Below are positions 14,394 to 22,094 of a DNA stretch of 53,522 nucleotides, piece by piece. The first letter of the stretch is position 1, and each line of letters opens with the position of its first letter. Below the pieces are notes generated by a model that was given only the letters and a program-made list of their open reading frames with translations, ran no database searches and was not told the DNA's origin. A program made the position numbers and the translations under genes. This DNA comes from JBIKIW01 sp044361365 (GTDB taxonomy: Bacteria > Patescibacteriota > JACMRA01): positions 1-53,522 of the forward strand of contig JBIKIW010000003.1 in the NCBI GenBank assembly GCA_044361365.1, read 5' to 3'.

Positions 14394-16658
14394 ATGCTAA
14401 TAATCGTAGAGTCACCAGCAAAAGCAAAAACCATAAGCAAAATAGTTGGCAGTAAGCACCAAGTTAAGGCTTCCGTTGGGCATATTCGTTCTATTAGTAA
14501 TGAAAAAAAGACCGATGATGGCAGAAGATTAGAAATTAACGGAATTGATATTGAAAAAGACTTTAAACCCATTTTTGTATTAGACGATGGTAAGAAAAAG
14601 GTTGTTAGCGAACTCAAAACCCTGGCAAAAGCAGCAAAAGATGGAATCCTTTTCGCAACCGACGAAGACCGTGAAGGAGAAGCCATTAGTTGGCATTTAG
14701 CTGAGGTTCTTAAGCTAGATCCAACCAAAATTCAACGACTAGTTTTTCACGAAATTACTAAAAATGCTATTTTAAAGGCAATGGAGTCGCCCAGACCCTT
14801 GGACACCAAGCTGGTTTCAGCCCAACAAGCAAGGCAAGTTTTGGATAAATTGGTTGGTTACAAACTTTCCCCTGTGTTGTGGAGTGTAATGAATAATAAT
14901 CACCTTTCAGCTGGTAGAGTTCAGTCCCCTGCCCTAAGACTTATTTGTGAGCGTGAAAAAGAAATCTTGGCTTTTGTACCAACTGAATATTGGGAAATTC
15001 ACGGGCTTTTTGATGGGCAAAAAAACACTGAAAAACCTGATTTAAAACTCATTACAGACGATAAAGAGAAATCAAGCTTACGAAAACTGTTTGAAAACCA
15101 ACCTCAAAATTGGCTAGCCCTTACAAAAATTGGTGGCAAAAAAGTACCCAAAGAGCTTTCAGACAAAAAAGAAATCCAAAATCTTTTGGAAAGAGTTGGA
15201 AATTTACCAGAATTTAAAGTAGTAAGTTTAGAAGAAAAAACTGAATATGGTCGCACCAAACCACCATTTATCACCTCAACCCTTCAGCAAGCCGCCTCTT
15301 CAAGATTAGGTTTCACGCCAAAGCAAACTATGTCGGTGGCTCAAAAGCTATACGAAGGAATTCAAATTGATGGTGAACCAACTGCTCTTATCACATACAT
15401 GAGAACTGATAGTACTAATTTATCTGCTGAATCGATAGCCGCTACTCGTAAGTATATCTCTAGTAAATATCCCAAATTTTTACCTGAAAAACCCAAATTT
15501 TACGCTTCCAAATCTCGAAATGCCCAAGAAGCTCACGAAGCTATTCGCCCAGTTGATTCACTTTTGACACCAGAAAAGTTAAAAAATAAACTAGAACCTA
15601 ATTTTTGGAAATTATACGATTTGATTTGGAGACAAACCATTAGCTGCCAAATGACAGACGAAGTTCGAAATAGACTTAGCTTTGAGGTCGAAAACTCAGC
15701 TAAAGATGTCTTTAACGGCTCGATTGCATGGACCGTTTCAGCTGGATTTAAGGCTGTTTACGATCCTTCTTCAATAACTGAAAAACCCGACAACATTATC
15801 CTTCAAAAAGATCAGGATATCTATTTAAGACAAGTTGCCGCTCTTCAAAACTTCACCAAACCACCGAGTCGCTATTCACCGGCTAGTTTGATCAAAAAAA
15901 TGGAAGAATTGGGTATCGGTAGGCCTAGCACCTACGCCTCAATTATTTCAACTTTAACCGACAGAAACTACGCTGAAATCAAACAAAATGTGATTTATCC
16001 ATCAACTTTAGGAATCAAAGTAAGCGATCTTTTAACCGAGAATTTTACCGAAGTAACTGGCAGTGAGCTAACAGCCAACATGGAAGACAACTTAGACCAA
16101 ATCTCCAGAGGTGAAAAAGAGTATAAACAAGTTTTGTCTGAATTTTGGATAAACTTTAAACAGCAGGTAGAATCTCAATCTCCTAAAGTTAGTGAATTTA
16201 AGTCCAAATATCAAACCACTCAAACTGATGTTTTGGATCCCAAATTTGGTGAAGCAATGGTCTTGAAAGTTGGTCGCTTTGGCGAATATTATCAAAATCC
16301 CAATCACCCAGAATCAATTTACCCAAAGAATTTTAGAGAAGTTGAAGCAGCTTTAGCAATAGCCACCGAGCAATTTAAAGATCAAATCGTAGGAAAAGTG
16401 TGTGACGAGTGCCAAAAACCTTTGATTGTAAGAGTTTCTAAGGCAACTTTAAATACCTACATTGCTTGCCCGGATTACAAAGTTGGTAACAAACATACTG
16501 TTTTATCTGTAAATTACGGCCCATGTCCAAAGTGTGCCAACGAAGGCAGGAATGGGGTGTTAGTCAAAAAAACCTCCAGAGGAAGAACCTTCTTATCTTG
16601 CAGCCTTCCAAGAGGTGATTGTGGGTTTACAGAACCAATCAAAGCAGTTCAAAATTAA
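14394..16658 (+). CDS. topA: DNA topoisomerase I (type IA)
   Basis: The 754-residue protein is a complete bacterial TopA. The Toprim domain opens with LIIVESPAKAKTISKI and has the FATDEDREGEAISWH acidic cluster (88-102). The nucleophilic tyrosine is Y335 in ITYMRTDSTNLS. The HEAIRP motif, the GIGRPSTYASII hinge motif and the C-terminal zinc-type segments (CDECQKPL, CPKCANEGRNG, SCSLPRGDCGF) follow. It relaxes negatively supercoiled DNA. The gene has a good promoter 130 bases upstream and is followed 44 bases later by a membrane protein gene that may share its transcript. Confidence 0.97.
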   Translation: MLIIVESPAKAKTISKIVGSKHQVKASVGHIRSISNEKKTDDGRRLEINGIDIEKDFKPIFVLDDGKKKVVSELKTLAKAAKDGILFATDEDREGEAISWHLAEVLKLDPTKIQRLVFHEITKNAILKAMESPRPLDTKLVSAQQARQVLDKLVGYKLSPVLWSVMNNNHLSAGRVQSPALRLICEREKEILAFVPTEYWEIHGLFDGQKNTEKPDLKLITDDKEKSSLRKLFENQPQNWLALTKIGGKKVPKELSDKKEIQNLLERVGNLPEFKVVSLEEKTEYGRTKPPFITSTLQQAASSRLGFTPKQTMSVAQKLYEGIQIDGEPTALITYMRTDSTNLSAESIAATRKYISSKYPKFLPEKPKFYASKSRNAQEAHEAIRPVDSLLTPEKLKNKLEPNFWKLYDLIWRQTISCQMTDEVRNRLSFEVENSAKDVFNGSIAWTVSAGFKAVYDPSSITEKPDNIILQKDQDIYLRQVAALQNFTKPPSRYSPASLIKKMEELGIGRPSTYASIISTLTDRNYAEIKQNVIYPSTLGIKVSDLLTENFTEVTGSELTANMEDNLDQISRGEKEYKQVLSEFWINFKQQVESQSPKVSEFKSKYQTTQTDVLDPKFGEAMVLKVGRFGEYYQNPNHPESIYPKNFREVEAALAIATEQFKDQIVGKVCDECQKPLIVRVSKATLNTYIACPDYKVGNKHTVLSVNYGPCPKCANEGRNGVLVKKTSRGRTFLSCSLPRGDCGFTEPIKAVQN

Positions 16659-16702
16659 CAAAAAACCAAATAAATTCAAACAAAAACACAAAAAAACAAA
16701 AC

Positions 16703-17182
16703 ATGTCTCCAGCTCAAATTAAAAACAAAATCATTGATTTTTCTCCTATATTCCTGGTTATTCTGCTCGACGCAGTTTTCACAGTTCTAGGGCAACCAAA
16801 AGCTTATTGGGAAAATTTTACCAACTCAAACGAGGCTAATCCGATAGCTAGTATATTGCTCGGGTCAACACCGATAATATTTTTTATTGGAGTTTTAATT
16901 TATAGCTGTTTACTTTTTTTAGTAACTGTAAAACTTAAAAAACGCTTTAGAATAACCTTTGCAATTTTCTTATTTTTAGCTCACTTTTTTGGTTCAGCAT
17001 CTTGGATTTTACATATTTACAAAAATATTTTCGGAGGTGCTAAAGGAGGGACAGAGTATTTTTTAGTAGTTATGACTTACATTTTAGGTATTAGTTTTTA
17101 CACATATAAGACCTGTGGCAAATACATTGAATTTAAAATAATTTATGAAGAAAAAGACGATAAAAGGGTTAAAGATTATTAA
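16703..17182 (+). CDS. Small multi-pass membrane protein
   Basis: I start at the ATG at 16703 (159 residues); a longer frame begins inside topA and is not needed. Four hydrophobic segments are visible: about 12-30 (FSPIFLVILLDAVFTVLG), 50-75 (ILLGSTPIIFFIGVLIYSCL...), 85-105 (FAIFLFLAHFFGSASWIL) and 122-140 (YFLVVMTYILGISFYTY). It ends in a charged cytoplasmic tail. No family is recognised. The short gap to topA suggests readthrough. Confidence 0.65.
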   Translation: MSPAQIKNKIIDFSPIFLVILLDAVFTVLGQPKAYWENFTNSNEANPIASILLGSTPIIFFIGVLIYSCLLFLVTVKLKKRFRITFAIFLFLAHFFGSASWILHIYKNIFGGAKGGTEYFLVVMTYILGISFYTYKTCGKYIEFKIIYEEKDDKRVKDY

Positions 17183-17232
17183 ATTTCGAATTACGATTTA
17201 GTTTGCAAATCAAGTCTTTTAATTACAATTGC

Positions 17233-17262
17233 TTGACAAAAACTCAGATTTTACCCTACTAT
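17233..17262 (+). promoter_or_regulatory. Promoter of tRNA-Lys
   Basis: TTGACA at 17233-17238 and TACTAT at 17257-17262 with an 18-base spacer, ending 11 bases before the mature tRNA. Confidence 0.75.
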
Positions 17263-17273
17263 ATCGAAAGTTT

Positions 17274-17350
17274 GGATCTGTAGCTCAGTTGGTAGAGCAG
17301 TGGCCTTTTAAGCCATTGGTCGTGGGTTCGAATCCCACCGGATCCACCAA
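17274..17350 (+). tRNA. tRNA-Lys (anticodon TTT)
   Basis: The cloverleaf closes: acceptor GGATCTG with CGGATCC (one G-T pair), D arm GCTC...GAGC with GTTGGTA, anticodon stem GTGGC/GCCAT around loop CTTTTAA (anticodon TTT), T arm GTGGG TTCGAAT CCCAC. Discriminator A and an encoded CCA follow. Confidence 0.97.
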
Positions 17351-17460
17351 AGCCACACGACGATTGAAAGAAGAGTTAGCGTAACTTGAACAGGTCAGAT
17401 TTTGTTCAACCGAAAGCCACACGATAATTAAAAAAGTGTAACTTAAAAAATATTCTTCAA

Positions 17461-17509
17461 GGGCCTTCTGTTTCGGCAGTACATTAGGGAAACCTAATGG
17501 GGTCCACCA
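17461..17509 (+). other. tRNA-like relic with CCACCA end
   Basis: This 49-base segment begins GGGCCTTCTG and ends GGGGTCCACCA. The ends can pair as a seven-base acceptor (GGGCCTT with GGGGTCC, including G-T pairs), and between them lie a CTG...CAG hairpin and a perfect CATTAGG-GAAA-CCTAATG hairpin with a GNRA tetraloop. The first eight bases and the GGTCCACCAAA end match the tRNA-Ala gene 56 bases downstream. There is no anticodon arm and no TTC loop. It is either a degenerate tRNA-Ala copy or a small tRNA-like RNA. Confidence 0.45.
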
Positions 17510-17564
17510 AATTTAAAATTTAATCCACAACAAGTGGTTTATTTTTTTACATAAAATTACATTT

Positions 17565-17638
17565 GGGCCTTTAGTTAAGCGGTATAATGAGTCCATGGCA
17601 TGGATTAGTGAGGGGTTCAATTCCCCTAAGGTCCACCA
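17565..17638 (+). tRNA. tRNA-Ala (anticodon GGC)
   Basis: Acceptor GGGCCTT pairs with AAGGTCC and includes the G3-T70 pair that identifies alanine tRNAs. The D arm (GTTA/TAAT with AGCGGTA loop) is weak, the anticodon arm is AGTCC ATGGCAT GGATT (anticodon GGC), and the T arm is AGGGG TTCAATT CCCCT. CCA is encoded. No separate promoter is obvious, so it is probably cotranscribed with tRNA-Lys. Confidence 0.85.
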
Positions 17639-17821
17639 AAGCCACACGGCGATTGAGAGAAGGCATGCGAAGTAATGCTGAACAAGGAGGGCTTTGCCCG
17701 ACTAAAGCCACACGGCGATTGAGAGAAGAGTTAGCGTAGCTTAAATTGAACAGACATAAAAATTCCCCGTAAATGCTGAACATAGTGAAGAAAGTATGGG
17801 GTATTCGAAAAATCAAAACTT

Positions 17822-18121
17822 ATGCAAAATATAACCCCTCAAGAATTAAAAGAAAAACTTAAAAATTCAAATTCAAAGTTGGTCTTGATTGACGTTCGTT
17901 CACCACAAGAACACGCTCAAAATTCAATTCCAAACAGCCAAAATATCCCAGCAATGGATATCCTAAAAAAAGCCAGTGAACTCAAAAAATACCCTGAAAT
18001 CGTACTTTATTGCCAAAGTGGAGGTCGTAGCAAGCTAGCTGGTATGTTGTTGATGGGAGCTGGAATAAATCAAACCTACAATCTAATTGGCGGTATGAAT
18101 GAATGGCTAAAATCTAATTAA
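17822..18121 (+). CDS. Single-domain rhodanese-like protein
   Basis: The 99-residue protein is one rhodanese domain with LIDVRSPQEHAQ (about 22-33), the NIPAMDI strand, and the active loop YCQSGGRS with the catalytic cysteine C64, then LIGGMNEWLKSN. Such small rhodaneses carry persulphide sulphur on the cysteine and pass it to acceptors in cofactor or tRNA modification. No partner gene is adjacent. A CCCCGTA/TATGGGG hairpin lies just upstream of the start and may affect translation. Confidence 0.9.
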   Translation: MQNITPQELKEKLKNSNSKLVLIDVRSPQEHAQNSIPNSQNIPAMDILKKASELKKYPEIVLYCQSGGRSKLAGMLLMGAGINQTYNLIGGMNEWLKSN

Positions 18122-18138
18122 GCCTAGTAAATTCTATT

Positions 18139-18639
18139 TCAGCTTAGCTTAGAAATAATTTGATCAAGTCTTTCCTGCAGGTTTCCAGTTACTTTGATGA
18201 GTTTATTTGGGTCGATATTTTCGATACTTTTGAGAATCTTGGTGTCTATTTCTTTTTGAAAAACTGGATCGGTAAAACGCACGCCATCTTTTTCGAGTTC
18301 AAATTCAATCGGTAAATACACGATCAAATCGTATCTATCGGCAATATTGGGTACTTCAATATCAAAATTAGAATACGCCTGACAATCAAAAAGTGATCTA
18401 TCAGAAACAAAACCCTGACTAAACCCATTTTCTACAATCAATTGCAAATTCACCACACATTTTTGAAACAAACTCCTTTGTTCATCACCAAAATCTCGAT
18501 AGTCCAGGTTGTAAGTATTTAACATTTCGATCACAGACCTAGCTCCTTCGTGGATATAAGGCAAATTAAGCCTCTCAACAAGCATTTTAGCCAAAGTAGT
18601 CTTGCCTACCCCATGGGTGCCAGTAAGTGCGATTTTCAT
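18139..18639 (-). CDS. P-loop nucleotide/metabolite kinase-like ATPase (NadR/AAA_28 type)
   Basis: From the ATG at 18639 (three codons inside a possible TTG start) the 166-residue product begins MKIALTGTHGVGKTTLAKML, a Walker A kinase loop. IHEGARSVIEML, a FVSDRSLFDCQAYSN segment (Walker-B-like) and a C-terminal ITGNLQERLDQII-type end resemble the kinase domain of NadR and the AAA_28 family. The substrate cannot be read from sequence; NadR-type domains phosphorylate nicotinamide riboside. It converges with the rhodanese gene, with 17 bases between stops. Confidence 0.75.
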   Translation of the reverse strand: MKIALTGTHGVGKTTLAKMLVERLNLPYIHEGARSVIEMLNTYNLDYRDFGDEQRSLFQKCVVNLQLIVENGFSQGFVSDRSLFDCQAYSNFDIEVPNIADRYDLIVYLPIEFELEKDGVRFTDPVFQKEIDTKILKSIENIDPNKLIKVTGNLQERLDQIISKLS

Positions 18640-18797
18640 ACCAACCAAGACTCCGTGTAAAATTCAGAATTTGCAAATTTATCGTTTAATCTATCTAAAC
18701 TAAAAAGCTTTAAGAATATTTTGAAGGTGTGATCTTGCTACTCAATATATTCGAAGTTATTAATATTTTTGATTATTCAACCCTCATTGACCTAATT

Positions 18798-19046
18798 TTA
18801 TCTACAATTTGCATTAAAATTGTCTTGAGTAATATTTTTAGCTGTGTGTTCCTGTAAAGAATCGATATAAGATAAAAGTGTGTCTATATCTTTTTTTTCA
18901 GCCTCTCTAAAATCTTTACCAGTTTGACTTTTAAATCCCTTCCAAATGTTTTTATGAAACGCTTTATCATTTCGGCTTGCTTCTGTGTGTAATTTTTCTG
19001 AACTTTCATATTGATCTCTTAGAACATCGACAATCAGACGATACAT
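18798..19046 (-). CDS. Small helical protein of unknown function
   Basis: The 82-residue protein is strongly alpha-helical and charged (SEKLHTEASRNDKAFHKN, GKDFREAEKKDIDTLLSYID), without cysteines apart from one near the end, membrane segments or known motifs. It starts at an ATG. The 150 bases upstream and downstream contain no clear promoter or terminator. I do not recognise it. Confidence 0.5.
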   Translation of the reverse strand: MYRLIVDVLRDQYESSEKLHTEASRNDKAFHKNIWKGFKSQTGKDFREAEKKDIDTLLSYIDSLQEHTAKNITQDNFNANCR

Positions 19047-19117
19047 AAAACTCCCAACTCTATTTGGGGTTAAAATTAGTTTTTTTTTGAGTATCTGACA
19101 AAGTTGGGTCGTTTTGA

Positions 19118-19297
19118 ACCTCTTACGTTAAGGTCTCTTCACTTGTCACCAGCCTGCAAGTCAAAGAACAAGCACTCCTGCACCTGAAAAAATTCCAAAA
19201 CCTCAAACCCTTACAAACACAAAAAGCTATTATCCTCAAACCAACAGCCCATCTAACACAAAACCTTACAATAATAAAAGAAATCTACAATAGATAA
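19118..19297 (+). pseudogene. Open stretch without a start codon, possible gene remnant
   Basis: Between a TGA at 19115 and a TAA at 19295 the plus strand is open for 59 codons with protein-like text (VKEQALLHLKKFQNLKPLQT, AHLTQNLTIIKEIYNR). There is no ATG, GTG or TTG in frame, and the end overlaps the 3' end of the GH57 gene. It may be a fragment of a lost gene or chance. Confidence 0.2.
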
Positions 19298-20526
19298 GGT
19301 TTTTTATTTTTCTCAATATTCTCCCCAACCTTCTGCACAACTTTTAGCCTCGCCTGCAAATCGTGAAATGCATTCATAAAGTAAATAAAAGCTTCGTACG
19401 GTGACTGATACGGGGAGAAATATTTATGCACATCACCATCTGACCAAAACTTGGTACACATATAGTAAAAATGATCGCTGGTCTGCAATTTTCGCCAATC
19501 TTCAAGTAGTTCAAAATCCCCAGAATCTTTGATTTCAGTTTCTAGTTTGTAGAGAGTTTGAAGGGCATCGACTTGCATTTCGTTCGACCTCCACGCCGAC
19601 AAATCCCGCTCGCTATCTGCCCAAGAAATGTAGTCTGGAATGTCCATTTCCCCAACAGTTTCAAATCTTGCAATGGCTTCGGATGGAGTCACAAAAGTGT
19701 TGTCTGGGTTTGCTAAAATCTTGGCTGGGAGGTCTTTTAGGAATTCAAAAATCCCAGTTTCTGCCCACTGATGCTCCCCAAAAGTCTCGTAATCCATAAA
19801 CAAATTCACCACTTCGCCATTCCCATTGATTTGATTCACCCAATTGCTAAATTTATCAGCAGTGAGGGGGAAATCCTGCCAAGCTTGATTTGAAAACCTA
19901 AAAGCAATATCATCGGAAAGTTGGTAGTTTTTGAGCAAAAGTTTGATCTTTTTGGTACCTTTTGGTCTGTACAAAAAGTTGGGACTTTTCCACTCCAAAA
20001 CCCTATCTGCACCTTCGGTAATAATACCTTTATAGCCCATTTTCTCAACTTCTTGAGCGACTTCGTTGTTATAAATTAGTTCGGTATTTCGAAAAACTTT
20101 TGGACACACACCAAACAATCTTTGCACAATTTGACTGTGTTTTTGGACTTGAGCCTTAAACTCAGATTTGGAATACAAAAAAGCCAGTGAGTGATAGTAA
20201 GTTTCTTCCAAAATTTCGCACTGACCGGTTTCAACCAGCTTTTTAAAGGAGTCCAAAACCTCTGGAAAATCATGTTCTATTTGCTCCAAAAATACCCCTG
20301 AAAGCGAGAAACTAATTTTAAATTCTGGGTATTCATCGAGTAATTTGAGTAGTAAATTGTTGGTTGGAAGATAGCATTTGTGAGCCACTTTTTGCAAAAT
20401 CTTTTGGTTGTTTTGATCGTCGCTCGGACTACTGAAATAATCGTGATCTTTTCCGATGTCGAAAAATCGATACTTTTTGATCCTAAAGGGTTGATGAACT
20501 TGAAAATAAAAACAGACGGCGGACAT
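19285..20526 (-). CDS. GH57-family glycoside hydrolase (alpha-amylase/glucanotransferase type)
   Basis: The 413-residue enzyme shows the GH57 motifs in order: VHQPFR (10-15, motif 1), the FSLSGVFLEQ and EILEETYYHSLAFL regions, the nucleophile E149 in VFRNTELIYNN, and the acid/base D245 in NLFMDYETFGEHQW. GH57 enzymes cut or transfer alpha-1,4 or alpha-1,6 linkages in starch-like glucans. Its length is that of short GH57 amylases. It is 9 bases downstream of a glycogen-synthase-like GT4 gene on the same strand; GH57 plus GT4 is a recurring pair for alpha-glucan synthesis and remodelling. No signal peptide is seen, so it works inside the cell. Confidence 0.92.
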   Translation of the reverse strand: MSAVCFYFQVHQPFRIKKYRFFDIGKDHDYFSSPSDDQNNQKILQKVAHKCYLPTNNLLLKLLDEYPEFKISFSLSGVFLEQIEHDFPEVLDSFKKLVETGQCEILEETYYHSLAFLYSKSEFKAQVQKHSQIVQRLFGVCPKVFRNTELIYNNEVAQEVEKMGYKGIITEGADRVLEWKSPNFLYRPKGTKKIKLLLKNYQLSDDIAFRFSNQAWQDFPLTADKFSNWVNQINGNGEVVNLFMDYETFGEHQWAETGIFEFLKDLPAKILANPDNTFVTPSEAIARFETVGEMDIPDYISWADSERDLSAWRSNEMQVDALQTLYKLETEIKDSGDFELLEDWRKLQTSDHFYYMCTKFWSDGDVHKYFSPYQSPYEAFIYFMNAFHDLQARLKVVQKVGENIEKNKKPYLL

Positions 20527-20535
20527 AAGATTGAA

Positions 20536-21783
20536 TTAAATTTGAGTTTGATTTGAGTAAATATTGATAAATTTTTGAGCAGCTTTGTGCCAGTTGATTT
20601 GTTGGACTTCGAGATGACCTGAATTGGTTAAAGTAGTATGCAAAGTTTGGTGGGCAATGGTTGATAAAATTAGATTTGCCATCTGATCTACATCCCAAAA
20701 ATCGACCTTCAAAGAGTTACTAACCACCTCAGCAACCCCAGAACTTTTGGATAAAATTACGGGTGTTTGATGACTCAACGCTTCCAACGCTACCAGCCCA
20801 AAAGGTTCGTTGACTGAAGGCATCACAAGCAGGTCTGAGACTTCGTATAATGCTTTAAGTTTTTCGTCTCGCAAAAATCCCGGGAAAATAACCTTGCTAG
20901 AAAGCCCTAATTGAGCGGTTTTTTGAATTAAACTTTGTTCAAGGTCTCCACTGCCGGCAATCAAAAATTTGATGTCAAAATTATGTTCACTCACAATTTT
21001 AGCCGCCTCCAAAAGATACTCCACACCTTTTTGAAAAGTCAGTCTGCCGATAAAAGTAACAAATTTTGTACCCAAACTTTTGAGCTGATTTAGGTTGTCG
21101 ATTAGCTCCTGATCTCGCTGTCCACTTTTTTGCAAATAATAGTCGATTCCGTTATGAACCACCTCAATTTTATCTGGTGAAATTCCGTAGTGCTTGATAA
21201 TTATATCTTTAGTAAATTGCGAAACTGCCACCACTTTGTCAGCTATTTCCATGCCTTTTTTTTCGATGTCGTAGATAACTTGGTTTACAAAACCTCCGGT
21301 GCGGTCAATTTCGGTAGCGTGAATGTGAAAAATCAAGGGTTTGCCAGTTATTTTTTTGGCTAAAATCCCAGACTCGATAGTTAGCCAATCATGGCAATGA
21401 ATTAGATCAAAATTGGTATTTTTGATAATTTCTTCACTCAAAATGGCGTATTTTATAACTTCGGAATAAATATCACCGCTTTCAACAGGATTGTGTAAAT
21501 CCGTGACAATGCTGCGAATATATTCATCTTCCACAAATGTTGTAGAATACGCATTTAGAAGCTGTTTGTAGTATTTATAATTCTCTTTTGTGATTACGGT
21601 TTTGGTGTCGGCAAACACAAATTTTAGATGGTCATATTGTAGCTCAAATTTTTTGGGAAGGACAAAGGTTACATCTACACCCTTTTCCACCAAAGCCTGA
21701 GTTAAACCCAAACACGCCACGCCAAGCCCACCGCTGTTGTAGGGAGGAAATTCCCAGCCGAACATAAGTACTTTTTGTGACAT
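20536..21783 (-). CDS. Glycogen-synthase-like GT-B glycosyltransferase (GT4/GT5)
   Basis: The 415-residue protein has the two-domain GT-B layout. The N-terminal donor-side loop is FPPYNSGGLGVACLGL (about 13-28), with the LIHCHDWLT strand; the C-terminal part shows FIGRLTFQKGVEYLLEA and the acidic EPFGLVALEAL motif with ALSHQTPVILS. These features belong to ADP/UDP-glucose-dependent alpha-glucan synthases of the GT4/GT5 group. It precedes the GH57 gene by 9 bases, forming an operon for glucan building and trimming. The exact donor sugar is not determined by sequence. Confidence 0.88.
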   Translation of the reverse strand: MSQKVLMFGWEFPPYNSGGLGVACLGLTQALVEKGVDVTFVLPKKFELQYDHLKFVFADTKTVITKENYKYYKQLLNAYSTTFVEDEYIRSIVTDLHNPVESGDIYSEVIKYAILSEEIIKNTNFDLIHCHDWLTIESGILAKKITGKPLIFHIHATEIDRTGGFVNQVIYDIEKKGMEIADKVVAVSQFTKDIIIKHYGISPDKIEVVHNGIDYYLQKSGQRDQELIDNLNQLKSLGTKFVTFIGRLTFQKGVEYLLEAAKIVSEHNFDIKFLIAGSGDLEQSLIQKTAQLGLSSKVIFPGFLRDEKLKALYEVSDLLVMPSVNEPFGLVALEALSHQTPVILSKSSGVAEVVSNSLKVDFWDVDQMANLILSTIAHQTLHTTLTNSGHLEVQQINWHKAAQKFINIYSNQTQI

Positions 21784-21870
21784 AATTTTGATTTTTATTT
21801 AGGTTTTTGGTTTGATTTTTCACTTAATTTTGAGTGAAAAGTTTGATGATTTTTAGTTCCTCTCCTTCCA

Positions 21871-22008
21871 AGGGAGGTGTCCGAAGGACGATGGGTTTTG
21901 TAACTACATATTGAGTAAAAGGTTTGGTATTTTTTGCCTTAAAAAGAAATAGGTGTTTTGTAACAATCTGAGTTTAGCCAAAACCCTTTGTCCTTCGGAC
22001 ATTTCCCT
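21871..22008. repeat. Long inverted repeat between GT4 and GH15 genes
   Basis: Arms at 21871-21900 and 21979-22008 match in 26 of 30 positions in inverted orientation, with the central part TGTCCGAAGGAC perfect in both. A GTTTTGTAAC direct repeat lies inside (21896 and 21955). It fills most of the 310-base gene-free stretch 21784-22094, and related text occurs in the family C repeats. It may serve as a terminator or be a mobile palindrome. Confidence 0.7.
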
Positions 22009-22094
22009 TATCAGGGAAAAACTACTCGATCTATCTTTAAGTGTAAACAAGGCTTTGAAGGTGTTTTTAGTTAACATATTTTATATTTCATAAT

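Larger units (their letters stand above)
17351..17754 (+). repeat. Four-copy trailer repeat behind the tRNA genes
   Basis: A unit AAAGCCACACGRCGATTGAR followed by AGAAGAGTTAGCGTARCTT and TGAACAG occurs at about 17351-17396, 17413-17444 (shortened), 17639-17686 (with altered middle) and 17704-17754. Copies 1 and 3 begin directly after the CCA of tRNA-Lys and tRNA-Ala. It has no coding character; an apparent 81-codon minus-strand frame through it is a by-product. Confidence 0.7.

Noticed and set aside
17461..17509. Ordinary tRNA gene
   Set aside because: At 49 bases there is no anticodon arm or TTC loop, so it cannot be a functional canonical tRNA.
17571..17816. 81-codon minus-strand frame over tRNA-Ala
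   Set aside because: It is antisense to a tRNA and to the trailer repeats, and repeats the same peptide text because the DNA is repeated.
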